Part shown: piece by piece, positions 21,640 through 34,070 of the stretch
Position numbering within the stretch: the first letter of the stretch is position 1
Layout of the letters: the number at the start of each line of letters is the position of its first letter
Source of the DNA: Pomphorhynchus laevis
Lineage: Eukaryota > Acanthocephala > Palaeacanthocephala > Echinorhynchida > Pomphorhynchidae
Length of the DNA stretch: 64,000 bases
Direction: 5' to 3'
Assembly: GCA_012934845.2 (NCBI GenBank)
Contig: WNNJ02003746.1
Coordinates: 87,537-151,536, forward strand
The notes under the pieces: generated by a model
The model's database searches: none
Seen by the model: the letters and a program-made list of their open reading frames with translations, nothing else
What the model was told of the DNA's origin: nothing
Made by a program: the position numbers and the translations under genes

Positions 21640-23700
21640 TCGCAGAGGGACGTGGATAAGTAGAGAATTACTTGATCGCAGAGCAAGAAGATGGAGCGCG
21701 AATCATCAAAAAAGCAATGTGTAAACATGATGATGAGTGACAAAATAAAGACGAAAGATAACGATACACAAACGAAATTCAACATGAAGATTAATAATGA
21801 ACTAAGATAGGACGAAAAAATGATGTGATATATAGTCGGATCGCCGAAGACCATATAAAAGAGTAACATAAATATCAGAATTGGTTGAGTTGGCGAAATG
21901 GTTAAAGCAATAATCGATTCCGGGATACAGGAGATACGATATATGAACGGGATCGGATCAGAATTCGATATGCCTGCGAATGCAACTGAGATCAAGAAAG
22001 AATAAGTAGAGCGAACTTTGTCATGAACGAAACATTTGAAATATATGAAGTTATCGAAGTGAAAATTTAAGAAAATCAGATCATCCTTGATTTGATAATG
22101 CTCGAATTAAGAGTAGAGAAGGATATTATCAGTATATTGCATCATATGAAAGTTATAGTCACAATTTAAAATAGCCAAGTTGTTAAGAAGAATGGAGAAA
22201 AAGAGAGGACATAAAACGAAGCCTTGTTGAACCCCATGCGAGATGGAAGAAAAGAGAGACGAAGAGCAGTTTGAGTGAACGCAAAAAGAGTGATTGGAGA
22301 GATGAGATGTGAATACTACAGTAGGAACTGATAAATATTGTCGTGAGAAAAATCGAGAAATTAGGATAGAATGATCGACAATGTAACATGCAGAATACGG
22401 GTCAAGAGAGATTACGACACTACATAATTTCATATGGCGGGCTTGAAGTAGATCACTGAAAACGTTTTGAAAAACGAGTTCATTAGAGTGATTAGAACGG
22501 AAGGCAGTTTGAAAATGTGCTATAAATTGGTGGAAACAAGGTAGATATTGATAAGATATAACACAAGACGCTCAAGGAGTTTAGATAAATTCGAAATAAG
22601 ATAAATCGGGAGTTACGAAGACGGTAGTAAAGAATCACGATACAGTTTCTTTTGAAGAGGACTTAATATGACACTTCCAGTTTTATGGAAAAGCGCAGTT
22701 ACGGATGGAGAAGTTAAAATTGGTGGTAACGAATGGAGATATAATGGAATTAATATATTTCAGTACATACGTTAAGATAGGGTTAGCAGACGAAGAGTTG
22801 TTGGGCAAAGAAAAGAGAATTTAAGAGATTTCGTCGAAAAAAAAACAGGAAGATGGAAAATCTCAGGAAATACGCATAATGAGCACGACGAGGATTAATG
22901 ATTTGCATGGATAGAAAATGATCGTAGTAATTTGAGACTGAAAATAAGATAACTCGTGAGGATCGATAGTATGAACATTTGGAGAGCGAGCAAGAACATA
23001 ATTAAGGATTTTCCAAGTATACTTTCGATCAGACGAAGATGCGATCTTATTTTGTCGGTTAAGTTTACGTTTATAACGTAGAAGATATTGGTTGGAGCAT
23101 CGAAGATTTAAATAATGAGCACGATGACTAGACATAGGAGTATGACCACTTTTAAGGAAACGAAAATAGACTCTAAAAGAATGACGTATAATTCGGTTAG
23201 AAATTTTACGGTCAAAGTTGAACGAATGTGCACACGAGGAGCGTTTAGGAAATCGATATAGTAATATTAACAGTGATGATAAAATGACCAGAAAAACCTG
23301 GATCTGTGATTGAAGAGGAAGCGTATGCAATGAGATTATTAGAAGAATTGATAATATCAAGAGCGTCATCAAGAATATGAGTGAAAGATTGATTAGTAAA
23401 TAAATGCTAAAGTTGGACAGAAAATCGAAGAGTTTCACAGAATCGGAATCAGAAGGGCGATCTAGGCGTATGCTAAAACGCCGAGGACAATTATAGGTAA
23501 AGTAGAAAGGTAACAGTTTGATAGTAGATCGGCGAGTTTATTGCAAAAGTTGCAAAATTGTGGATATGAACCCGAGCAGTAGATGATTGCAAGTTGAAGA
23601 CGGAAAATAAATGAAAATTTAAAGAAGAGCAATTCAATTATGGTACAAACTAAATCGAAATCGATGTACAAGCTAAGTCGAAATTGCCGGTCGTCGAACA
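21640..23700 (-). mobile_element. LINE2 (CR1/Jockey group) copy a, degenerate
   Basis: On the minus strand, pieces of an endonuclease region (IIYCSGSYPQ...LPIIVLG at 23462-23671) and of the reverse transcriptase (FSSISHGVQQGFVLCPLFFS and NFHMMQYTDNILLYS at 22107-22433) appear in order. The catalytic YADD is replaced by YTDN and GVPQGSVLGP by GVQQGFVLCP, so the copy is dead. Frames are broken many times. It aligns with the better-preserved copy at 35.69-39.6 kb. It starts within 100 bp of the Penelope-like element at 19.9-21.5 kb. Confidence 0.75.
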
Positions 23701-23819
23701 GGCCTTTTGCGACGGCGACGACCAGAGATTGCCATCGGATTAGCTGTGCAAGCAGAAAAGGGACGAACTTATCAAACTTGAAATTAACAATTTTATTTAT
23801 AATTATTAATTAATTATTA

Positions 23820-24600
23820 AATTTTTATTATAATTTTTTATCTTATTAATTTTAATTTTATAATTATATTAAACACGTATAGAATAATGCTATACTAATA
23901 ATGATTTTATCTATATTTTTGATCTTAGCTTCTATTCGCAATAATCGGATTTATTATTTAAAATTATTTATTAATTATTAAATCTTGATTTAGCATTATT
24001 TTATTTATTTTAATTTTATAATTATATCAAATAAGTAGACAATAATGCTTTACTAATAATGATTTTATCTATAATTTTGAACTTAGCTTCCATCCGCAAT
24101 AATCGGATTTATTATTAAAAATTATTAATTAATTAATTATTGAATCTTGATTTAGCATTATTTTATTTATTTTAATTTTATAATTATATCAAATAAGTAG
24201 ACAATAATGCTTTACTAAAATGATTTTATCTATATTTTTGATCTTAGTTTCCATCCGTAATAATCGGATTTATTATTTAAAATTACTTATTAATTAATTA
24301 TTAAATCTTGATTTAGCATTATTTTATTTATTTTAATTTTATAATTATATTAAATACGTAGAGGATAATGATTTACAAATAATGATTTTATCATTACTTT
24401 TGATCTTAGATTCCATCCGCAATAATCGGATTTATTATTTAAAATTACTTATTAATTTATTATTAAATCTTGATTTAGCATTATTTTATTTATTTTTATT
24501 TTATAATTATATTAAATACGTAGAGGATAATGATTTACAAATAATGATTTTATCGTTACTTTTAATCTTAGCTTCCATCCGCAATAATAGGATAAAAATG
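23820..24600. repeat. Satellite of ~160 bp units, about five copies
   Basis: The phrase AATAATGATTTTATC recurs at about 24056, 24217, 24379 and 24541 (with an earlier unit near 23896), giving a period of 160-162 bp. Each unit contains CTTGATTTAGCATTATTTTA and CTTCCATCCGCAATAATCGG-like text. Part of the unit (TTATATCAAATA-GTAGACAATAATGCTTTAC) matches the segment at 12145-12175 beside R1, and another part is the reverse complement of R1's AATGCTAAATCAA region. The satellite probably grew from an R1-linked element end. Confidence 0.8.
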
Positions 24601-24844
24601 TGCATCAAAGATCGTAGATTGAATAAAATAATGATTTTATCCGAATATTGCGTATGGAATCGTGGATTTTATATCAAAGATTTCACGTAAAATATTTTAT
24701 CCAACCCATTATCGTTGATATTAAGTTTATCTAAAATCAGATTATCTAAATTTGATCTAAATTAATTAATTCTTTTTGTCTAGTTTTCGAAGGGCTGTAA
24801 CAGCTCTTCGAAAACTAACCAGCCCTTCAAACATCGTTGTGTAA

Positions 24845-25510
24845 AAAATTGTATTTAAATTGCAAAATACCGGTAAAAATTGATTAAAAATTAGACCACG
24901 TAAAGTGCCTTTTGATTTCTGAAACTATAATATTTATATTTTTGATATAAAATAAATACATTATTTATTGTTAAATAAATACAATGCGGAAATTTTAAAA
25001 TAAACGATACAAAAATTAAAAACTTAATTTAAAGATTTTGACAATGATAAATATTTTCACTATCAAGACTTATGTCTAGATTGTCGATTTTAAATCAGGA
25101 TACATGATGTTCTACATTACAATCACAATGTTCCACATTACAGCCTTTTTGAAAAAATTTTGGTCATTTACTAATCGTTAAGTTTGAAATCGAAATGATA
25201 AATACGACTTAGGGAGATTTGCTTACTTGACTATTTAACTTGATAAACTCTATAGTCAATTAACTTAATCAATTGAAGTAACATCAGTGTTAGTTATTTA
25301 AATTGCTATTAATGTGCGTTATTTAAATTGTTATCGGTTTAATTGCAAAATATCGGTAGAAATGGATTGAAAATTAGACCACGTTTAATTTTTTCATTTT
25401 TGTTCACTATCAAGACTTATGTCTAGACTGTCGATTCTTAATCAGGATACAGCTTTTCTATGTTCCACAGCCGTTTTTCTATGTTCCATTACAGCCTTTT
25501 TATGGATATA
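24845..25510. repeat. Direct repeat pair R3
   Basis: Two blocks share AAATTAGACCACGT, CACTATCAAGACTTATGTCT and AATCAGGATACA in the same order. The first covers ~24855-25170 and the second ~25345-25510. Their identity is unknown. The stretch between 24600 and 25520 contains no recognisable gene. Confidence 0.55.
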
Positions 25511-25521
25511 TATTAATATTA

Positions 25522-25845
25522 TAATCAAATCAGCTAACTGAGTCTACGTATTTAATATAATCATAAAGTAAACAAAATATAATTATGCTAAATCAAAATT
25601 TAATAATTAAATAATAAAATTAATAATTGTTATAAGATTTTTTATAATTTAAATCAAGTTAAAATAAAAAAATTGAAATTTAAAATAAACGTCATTTTTA
25701 TGAATTGACTAATAAATAACAGACGTTGTATCAGAAAAAGGATTAGAGGTCATCAGGAGGAACTGCTATGTTATCATGTTTCGGTCCCTAACTCCTCTAC
25801 CCAACATAGCAGCGTGGCCAAATACGTGTTAAGGACGTATTTTTC
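25522..25845 (-). repeat. Repeat R1, copy 3
   Basis: This copy has the best-preserved hairpin: CTGCTATGTT (25763-25772) pairs perfectly with AACATAGCAG (25803-25812). It runs straight into Penelope-like sequence at 25846, the same junction as at 12495, which argues that R1 is the 3' end of this Penelope-like family. Confidence 0.7.
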
Positions 25846-27055
25846 TGATTAAATTTGATTATATAGTACCTTATTCTAATCCAAAGTATATTAAACATTT
25901 ATAAAAATTTTCCGCTAATGATTTTAAATTTATTTTTAATATTATTGTGTTGATTTATATATTTTACTATTTTTTGTTTGATGTTATTTTTACAGTAACC
26001 TAGTTTAAAATATGCATCTTTTAAATTATTCAAATGATTTTGAAGAAAACCAATATCATTACATATTATGGCAATTCTTAAAATTTCATAATTTAATGTA
26101 TTATATTTTATCTTATATGGTATGCATGAATGCCCATGCAAAAATATGTTTCTTGTAAATTTAAATATGTCATCTTTACGATATAAATTAATAGTAGTTT
26201 TAGTTAATGTTAATTTAATGTTCATATCTAGATTTATTTATCATGAATATTGGTTTTATTAAGAATAAGGCTATCTCGATACATTTGTTCTTTTATTATA
26301 TAAAAATTATTAGAATTAAATACACATATATCATCAATATATCGAAACATATATTTCATATCGTTATATAATTTAGATTTAGTTTTTACACAGTTATGAA
26401 ATATAATGTATTTATTTATTTTATTCATTTTATTTTATTTATTTATATTTTACCATTTCCTGTTTGATGGTAATTTTATAGTAACCTAGTTTAAAATATG
26501 TATATATTAAATTATTTAAATGATTTTGAAGAAAGCCAATATCGTTACAAATTGTCGCAATTCTTAAAATTTTATTAATTAATGTATTATATTTTGTATT
26601 ATATGGTATGCATGATTGATCATGCAAAAATTTTGTATATTTATACAAAATTATATTTATATTTATATTTACTTGATGGTTTAATTTTTGTTATATATGC
26701 ATTACAGATATTATAACATATGCATATCTTTTTCCAAATATAAGATAAATTAATTTTTCTAATGCATTTATAATATCTTAAAATTTCATTATTCTTAAAT
26801 ATTTCATAATTTAATGTATTATATTTTATATTATATGGTATGAATGAATGCTCATGCAAAAATGTTTCTTGTAAATTTAAATATACCATCTTTACGATAT
26901 AAATTAAAAGTAGTTTTAATTGATGTTAATTGAATGTTTATATCAGGATATATACCTTCTTTATCATTAATATTGGTTTTATTAAGAATAAGGCTACCTG
27001 GATAAATTTGTTCGCTTATTGAATAAAAATTGCAAGAATTAAATACACATATTTA
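25846..27055 (-). mobile_element. Penelope-like element, rearranged 3' part
   Basis: Minus-strand pieces include YRKDDIFKFTRNIFLHGHSC and the catalytic MFRYIDDICVFNSNNFYI. The linker region appears more than once (25900-26225, 26439-26648, 26780-26900), so the copy was locally duplicated and scrambled. It ends abruptly at ~27055, where a LINE begins, and resumes at 32395-32472 and 33741-34070. Confidence 0.7.
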
Positions 27056-29790
27056 GAGCGTTTCTGCTATGTGAACAATTTACGCTCTGTTATTATCGTC
27101 GACCCACCAAGGCACCCATCGTCTAGTACTCATTACCATAAACTTCACATTGTTTATTTGAATGCTCCCAGTTTATGCAATAAAATCGACGAATACGTTT
27201 AAGTTCATCCAAACTTCAGCCAGACATCATTGCTATCACTGAAACGTGGCTCACCCAGATATTCTATACAGTGAAATAGCACTCGATGGATATACACACT
27301 TACGCGCAGACCGACTATCATCCAGGGGCGGTGGCGTCGTTCTTTATGCTAAAGATCCCCATATTTTTCAAAACCATTGAGTCTTCGTGTGGGCAAGATA
27401 TCAGCTCTGACTTTCTGTGGGCCACTTCTAGGGACACTGCAATTGGTGCCTTCACTATAGGCCTGTTATATCGCCCCCTTCATCGCCCGTCTCCGATATT
27501 TGCAATTTATTACTCATGCACGCATCATCTGGTTCACTGACATTGATTCCGGGCGACTTCAATATGCCGCACATCGATTTGGACTTGATGATCCCCACTT
27601 CTCGTTGTGACGTCAAATCTTTAAGCTTATTATATACCTTCATCTTTCTTGACCTTACTCAGCATGTAAGGGAATTCACTCGTGTTCGAGGATCAAGTCG
27701 CTCAATGTTTGATATGTCTCTCTAGTATTGAGCATCTGGTGAATCTTACAGAGTACTTTCCTCCTCTCGGCTGCAGCGATCACCGTATTTTATCCATTCG
27801 GTCTTCTCTAATGGGTCGTTCTCGCACTTCATGCAACTCCTTAAATATGCACAAAACCGACTATGCTAAACTGAGAGAGTCGCTGTTCCGAGTAGTATGG
27901 CCAGATCCCTCAGTACACGGAATTGAGTTTGCATGGGATTTTTTCAAGTGTACTCTACAGGCTGCCATTAGCTATCATAGCCCGGTTAAACGATTCTCTA
28001 GTATTGCCTCTTGTCCACCCTGGATTGATCGTCAGATCAACAGTGCCATAAAGTTGCGTGACCGCAAATTCCAAGAATTTAAAAATGGCCATTGTTCCTA
28101 CCGACTGTACAAAGAGGCAAGAAACTTTGCAAGATCGTTAAAAAGATCCAAGCGCAAGCATTTCATTGATTCCCTCTGCCGCTGTTGCGTGGGCAACTCA
28201 TCGCGTGTCTTCAAGCATCTCAGGTCCCATCTAAAGCCCGGAAATATAATTCCATGTCTAGCCAACGTACAAGGGACAATTCTGAATGACCCGAAGCTCA
28301 TAGCAGAGGAATTATGTATTCACTACTTAAATATCGCATCCGAGGTTTCTTCGTCTTCCAACTATACCCGGTCCTCTGGACTCCCGAATCATAGATCATG
28401 CGTATTTGATTTCAGCATACGAGACGTGTTGGAAGTTCTGAGACAGCTGCCGAATTCACTTGCTGCTGAACCTGACAGACTGCATCCCTTACTTTTTTAT
28501 GAATCAGCTGATATCTTATGTAGACCGCTTTTTCAATTATTTCAGTGCTCGTTATCTAGCGGCATACTTTCTAATGACTGGAAGAAGTCTTTGGTTCTTC
28601 CACTGTTCAAGAAGGGCGAACGTACTTCTGTGAATAATTACCGACCTATCAGTCTCACTTGTGTGGCTTGTAAAGTTCTCGAAAAACTAATTGATAAAGC
28701 TCTCCGTTTCCATCTTGAAAGTCTCAATATATTCAGTGATGTACAACAAGGCTTTAGGAAGAACAGATCTACGATCACCAATCTTGCAACATCAAGACAC
28801 AGTTGGGCTGATTCCATGTGATCAGGTGTTGTACTCGATGTACTTTTCTTTGATCTGTCTAAAGCCTTCGACTGTGTAAAACATGACATTCTACTCTCAG
28901 CGCTTTGGCACTACGGTATCAGAGGTCCTATCCACAGATGGCTACATTCATTCGTAACATCTCATTTCTTTCCAGTCAAGATCGGCGGTGTCTTGTCTGA
29001 ATGGCGTCCTTTGTTTGCATGTGATCCTCAGGTGTGTGTAATCAGCCCACTACTCTTCAACGTCTACACCAACTCACTCTCTTCTGTCATAAATTCACAG
29101 TCTTCTGTACGCTGACGACCTCAAAATATGACGTTCATTGAATAGTCCCAGTGATGTAACTATACTCCATAAAGATGTAAATATGGTTTCTCGATGGTGT
29201 AATGCTGTCGGACTCAAAGTGAACCCTGAGAAATGTTTCCACCTACATATTGGAAAATGGACCTTCCGTAGTAGCTACCGAATTGATGGCTGTCAGATTG
29301 TAAAGGTCTCGCAAATGTCGGATCTGGGTATGATTGTAACAAGTGACTTAGGTTTCCGCTCTCATGTAGATCATGTTGTAAGCAAGTGCGTTCGCCTCCT
29401 TGGTCTAGTACTAGGGTATCCGTCGTTGCTAACCCTCAGTTCCAGCTTAAGCTGGACGCTCTCGAACGCATTCTTTATCGGTGCATACATTTGGTGCAGT
29501 CCATACGTTCGTTACCTTATGAGGAACGCCTGCGCTGTCTTGACGTTCCCCCAGTGAAAATTTCACTAAAATTTAATGATCTGATGTTCGTGTGGAGGTG
29601 CTTGACCACTTCAGGCCACTGTTGCAAGGACACGTTTGAGCTAAGAACCAACGATCGCCTACGTGGTCACAACTATATGCTAAAGAGAATACGAGCCGGA
29701 ATGCAATGATGGTTATACCAGTTTTGAAGTTGGATGCGATTCCAAAGATTGTGATGTATGGACACTTGTTCGTGTTAAAATATCCTACCA
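27056..29790 (+). mobile_element. LINE1 (CR1/Jockey group), near-complete ORF2
   Basis: An apurinic-type endonuclease (ITETWL near 27235, LIPGDFNMPHIDLDL near 27545) is followed by the linker and reverse transcriptase: NNYRPISLTCVACKVLEKLI near 28635, QQGFRKNRSTITN, DLSKAFDCVKHDILL near 28860, LYADDLKI near 29107, and a C-terminal region ending LRGHNYMLKRIRAG. The main frame 27682-28821 is closed by a stop just before the DLSKAFD block, and the frame shifts around the YADD block, so the copy is inactive. It has landed inside a Penelope-like element. No ORF1 was found upstream, so the 5' end is truncated. Confidence 0.85.
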
Positions 29791-32394
29791 CTCGGTGTAT
29801 AAACGTAAACAGTTCACATGCGGTTTGTGTACATTAGTACGACTACTACAGTTATCCTGTTTCTCTACTCCTGTATCACACACGACCACTCAGACGAATG
29901 CTGTTTTAGATGTTTCCCTCGCATCAACACCTGACTTCGCATCTTATAATCCCATTATCGAACCTACTCTCTCAAACATTCCTCGTTCAACTACGTACCA
30001 AACTTCCATTAATCTTTCTCATTCTAACAATGCTAACGGTAAAGCTTTTCATCTCGTACCTCCTCTTTCCTATTTTCCCCCAATTAAAATAAATCTCAAA
30101 CTTCTTTATTCTCTTCACGTACTTCTTACTCGACCTCCCCCGTATCACTTCTCAATAATTTAGATCCTTCCATCAAAATCATTTCCAGTAACATTTCCGA
30201 TCAACCGATTCAACACTCCATTCCTGTCACTCATGCCCCAACCTATCTTAATTCTCCTTACTCTACCTCCAACGTATCACTTCCAAATAATTTACATCCT
30301 TCATTTAAAATCATCTCCAGTCACATCTCTGATCAACCGATTCAACACCCCGCCCTTGTCACACTTGCTACAATCAATATTTATTCTCTATCAAGCACCC
30401 CTGTCATTTCCACTTCTATCTGCTCATCTGCCTCGACTCCTACCAGCTCTGTCCGTCCACCACTTCCACGAAATCGTTTTCCTTCGCGCGATCGCTGTAT
30501 AATCATATCAAACTTAAAGCTTTCCGAATCTGCTTCTCCACAATCTCGCCTCGATGATGATGTATCTGCTTTCAGGTATATCCTAGCAACCATTATTCCT
30601 AATGATAACCCATCCCTCTTCAACAATATCGCTCCTGTACCCTTTATTCGTTTAAACAAATCCACTAAATCCAATTATCTCAGTCCTCCACTCTTAAAAG
30701 CGTTTTCCGATATGGTTTACATGCCTCTTCGGTACACTCCCAACGTTTTAAACTTCTTACCACTTTATCTACTTGCCGTATCTTTCCTGACCGCTCCCAT
30801 TCGGATATTGCACAGCTCAATTTAGCTCGCATTGAGAAACATGGACGTGAAACAAACGGCGAGTCATCCTTATCTTTACGTCAAATCAACGGAAATTTTC
30901 ACGTTGTTCACACAAGACCAAAAATTCGATGGCGTCCCATCTCTCCCCCTTGTCTTCTTCGCTAGTCGATCTCGCTCCTAAGCATACTTTTCGTCTTAGT
31001 CTATTCAATACTCGCTATTCTTCATAAAGCTGATATTTTCTCGATATCTTCGATCAATTATCTATGGATATTCTCTGTATTACCGAATCCTAGCACTCTG
31101 ACTCCGACGATCTTGCTATTCGTCGTATATGTCGCTCTGGTTGTTCTCCAGTTGAATCAGCCCGTCAACTTGCATCTCATACATCTACTGCTTCTAACCA
31201 TGGCGGTATTGTTGCCGTTGCTCGTCACCCAATATCTTCATATCTATCAAACCGTACATTTCGAGTCTATTCAAACTGTTCTCTCTCCCATCCTTCGTCC
31301 ATTTCGTCTTGTGTTCCACAAGTCTCAGTATTGGGCCCTATGCTTTTCTCTATTCTTCTCGGTAATTTGTCTTCAATTTCTCATAAATTTAACTTCCATG
31401 TTATGCAATATGCTGAAGAAATCCTCATCTATTATCATGCACCTATTTATCGTGTTCACAATCTTAGTGTTTCGGCTTCCGACTGTCTTGTCTCAATTTC
31501 CAATCATCTTTTTTCCCTTCGCCTTTCTCTGAATCCTGATAAATCCAAAATTATGTGGATCCTACTTCGACGGCTCGGCTTAGAACCTCCGTTCGTATCA
31601 TTAAATTCTACAATTCTTCCTATCGTTGATAATCTCGTTTTCCTAGGCTTCCATTTTGACAACCGACTTTCACATAAAACTTTCGTTAGAGATAAAGTAC
31701 GCTCATCTACCTTGATACTCCGCAACCTTCGTCAAGTTCGTAGATTGATCGATTTCCCTTCTTGTATGACTCTCATATCTTCTCTCCTTTTTTCTAGACT
31801 CGATTATTGTCTTAGTCTATTTTCCAACTCACCTAAATCCACTCTTCTTCCCCTACAACGCATCGTCAACGCAGCCGTCCGAATTCTCCTCCGTCTTCGT
31901 CGTTTTGATCATACATCCCACCATCTCGTTTCTCTTGATTGGCCTACCATTTATAGTCTTGTTTAAATTCGTCTTCTTATGATTGCTTTTCGCCTTATAA
32001 CTTATCATACCCCTTCATTTATCAGCCTTCTTTTTCTCGACAGTTATCGTGCTGCTTACTGTTCCTTGCGTTCCTGTAATTCCCTTCTTTTACATGTCCC
32101 AAACTACTCTACCTCTGGACTCCGCTCCTTCCTGGTTGCTGCTCCTTTATCGTGGAATCATCTGCCCATTCATATACGCCAATCAACTTCCCTGCCGTGC
32201 TTCGAACGACAAATCCGATCACATTTAAACAATTTATCTGCTTGACTTTTTCATTTTTGTTTGTGGACTTGTAAGCGTGCAGCTTGTACGCATTTGCCCC
32301 ATTAAATAAATTTGTATTATTAATTTTATAATTTTTAATTTTTCTTCTGTTTTCCCTGTTGTGAACCAACATGTTCGAGCTGTTCAAGCTCTTT
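29790..32394 (+). mobile_element. LINE2 copy b with a large internal deletion
   Basis: The first ~1.2 kb encodes ORF1 remnants: a CGLC-type finger start, Ser/Thr/Pro-rich text and the conserved RNRFPSRDRCIII-like block. ORF2 then jumps from the start of the endonuclease (CITES, HGGIVAVARHP) straight into the middle of the reverse transcriptase near 31240, so ~1.5 kb is missing compared with the copy at 35.69-39.6 kb. The C-terminal part (31331-32245) is well preserved: SLNPDKSKIMWIL, RLDYCLSLF, LHVPNYSTSGLRSFL. The catalytic YADD has become YAEE. The 3' tail near 32270 carries GTAAGCGTGC and ACGCATTTGCC, shared with the other LINE2 copies. Confidence 0.8.
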
Positions 32395-32472
32395 TGTTGT
32401 CGAAAATATAATAATATCATCAATATATCAAAACATATGTTTCAGTTATATCACAGTTATGAGCAAATTCAC
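32395..32472 (-). mobile_element. Penelope-like sliver between two LINE insertions
   Basis: ATAATATCATCAATATATCA and CACAGTTATGAGCAAATTC match 26320-26400 and 13060-13070 of the Penelope-like family. This short remnant separates the LINE ending at ~32394 from the one starting at 32473. It shows that two independent insertions split one host element. Confidence 0.6.
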
Positions 32473-33740
32473 ACACGATAGCTGGACCAGATATTATGAT
32501 TCTGGTATTCCGGTTGACGCCATCTTCTTCGACTTCTCTAAGGCATTTGATACAGTCCTTCATGCTAATTTAATTCAAAAACTGCGTAATATCAACCTTG
32601 ATGAGTGTTTAGTTCGCTGGATTATTGAATTTCTGTCTGACCGTCATTGCTTCGTAAGGGTAAACGACGAATTATCTGATCGCTTCCCTACAAATCTTGG
32701 AGTACCTCAAGGAACTATACTCGGTCCAGTTCTTTTCAGCATATACATTAACGACCTCATTCCTAAACTTGGATCTGAGTGTGTTCTTTATGCTGATGAT
32801 TTAAAAATTTGGCGCCCCATATATTTGGACTCAGATGTTGACATCTTGCAGTATGATATTAACACCATAAATGACTGGTCGATTTTGAACGGGTTAAAAT
32901 TCAATTTGAAAAAGTGTGCCTACATTTGTATATCAAGACGTCCGGCCGAGTCAGCTCATATTTATCATATAAACAACAGTGTTATTCTTAGGACGAACTC
33001 ATACAGGGATTTAGGTGTTTATGTATGTTCTAACTTATCGACACGTTTACATACTGACACTACATGTTCCAAAGTGAGAAGAGTCATCGGCCTGATTCGC
33101 CGAGCTCTTGTTCATATTGACATCTCATGCTTTAAAACAATCTCACAAGCACTTATTTTGAGCATCCTCCTATATGCTTCGCCAGCTTGTTACCCAATCA
33201 CCTTACGAGAACGTTATAATCTAGAGTCTGTATTCCGATCAGCAACTAAAATGGTAAAAGCGGTTAGACATATGGAATATCAAGATCGGCTCTCGAGTTT
33301 GGGAATGAGATCGCTTCAGTATCTGCGCGACAAGGCGGACCTGTGCCTAGCCTGGCAGATTTTACACGACAATCGCCATCCACTCAGATCGCTAATGCAT
33401 ACGCGCGATATAACCTCACTTCGTGGTCATCAGTTCATGCTAAAAACACAACGATTACGCTACAAACGAACATCCCTATACTTCCAACGAATCGTTAATA
33501 CTTGGAACCACCTTGCTGACACAACAGTAGCATCCTCGAATCTGGCTTCTTTTAAACGAAATCTGGAGGAAGATCCCTTCTTGAAGACGAAGATCGAGTC
33601 AGAGAACATATGAACAATAGAAAGTACACTCTACATTTTCATTTTCTACATTTACTTTTTCTGATTGTGACGCAACTTGTAATGAGCCTTGCTGCTCACT
33701 TTGTTGTCTATTGATAATAATAATAATAATAATAATAATA
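32473..33740 (+). mobile_element. LINE1-family 3' half, reverse transcriptase
   Basis: A single frame (open 32459-33613) encodes 384 residues with the expected order: IPVDAIFFDFSKAFDTVLHA, LGVPQGTILGPVLFSIYIND, VLYADDLKIW (intact catalytic YADD), LKFNLKKCAYI, and a C-terminus ending in FKRNLEEDPF. It is 5' truncated, lacking endonuclease and ORF1, as LINE insertions often are. The 3' end is an (ATA)n run at 33711-33740. The open frame and intact motifs suggest a fairly young insertion. Confidence 0.88.
33709..33740 (+). repeat. (TAA)n microsatellite tail of the LINE
   Basis: Ten or so TAA/ATA units follow CTATTGA at the end of the LINE. Simple repeats of this kind are the normal 3' terminus of CR1/Jockey-group LINEs. 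Penelope-like sequence resumes at once after it. Confidence 0.85.
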
Positions 33741-34070
33741 TTCTATAAAGCTTAAAAACAAGTCAGCTATAATTTGGCTACTATTACTACCCACTGGAAC
33801 ATCTTTTGTCTAAATATAGATGTCCCTACTTTTAAATAATTTTGATTTATCAAAATATTTATAGATTCTAATAATTCAATTTTATCCATATATTTATATT
33901 TATTCGATGGTTTAATTTTTGTTAGATATGCGTTATAATTATTATAACATATATATGTATATCTTTTTCCGAATATAAGATTAATTAATTTTTCTAATGC
34001 ATCTTTAATATCTGTTAAATCTAGATTTGTATAAAGCGTTCTAATATAGTTTCTAATTAGTTTTAATTAG
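33741..34070 (-). mobile_element. Penelope-like element, interrupted 5' part
   Basis: TTCTATAAAGCTTAAAAACAAGTCAGC and the following 300 bp match 13070-13370, the reverse-transcriptase part of the Penelope-like element at 12.5-13.6 kb. It continues the fragments at 25846-27055 and 32395-32472. Confidence 0.75.

Noticed and set aside
22863-23438. 191-codon minus-strand frame rich in Leu, Ser and Ile
   Set aside because: It lies within LINE2 copy a between its endonuclease and reverse-transcriptase parts. No separate gene is supported.
25740-25845. Hammerhead ribozyme in R1
   Set aside because: CUGAUGA and CCGAAAC are both present on the minus strand, but the bases beside them do not pair as stem II. 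The other R1 copies change CCGAAAC.
29795-30502. Ser/Pro/Thr-rich plus-strand frames resembling a mucin
   Set aside because: They align with the ORF1 region of LINE2 and end in the same RDRC block.
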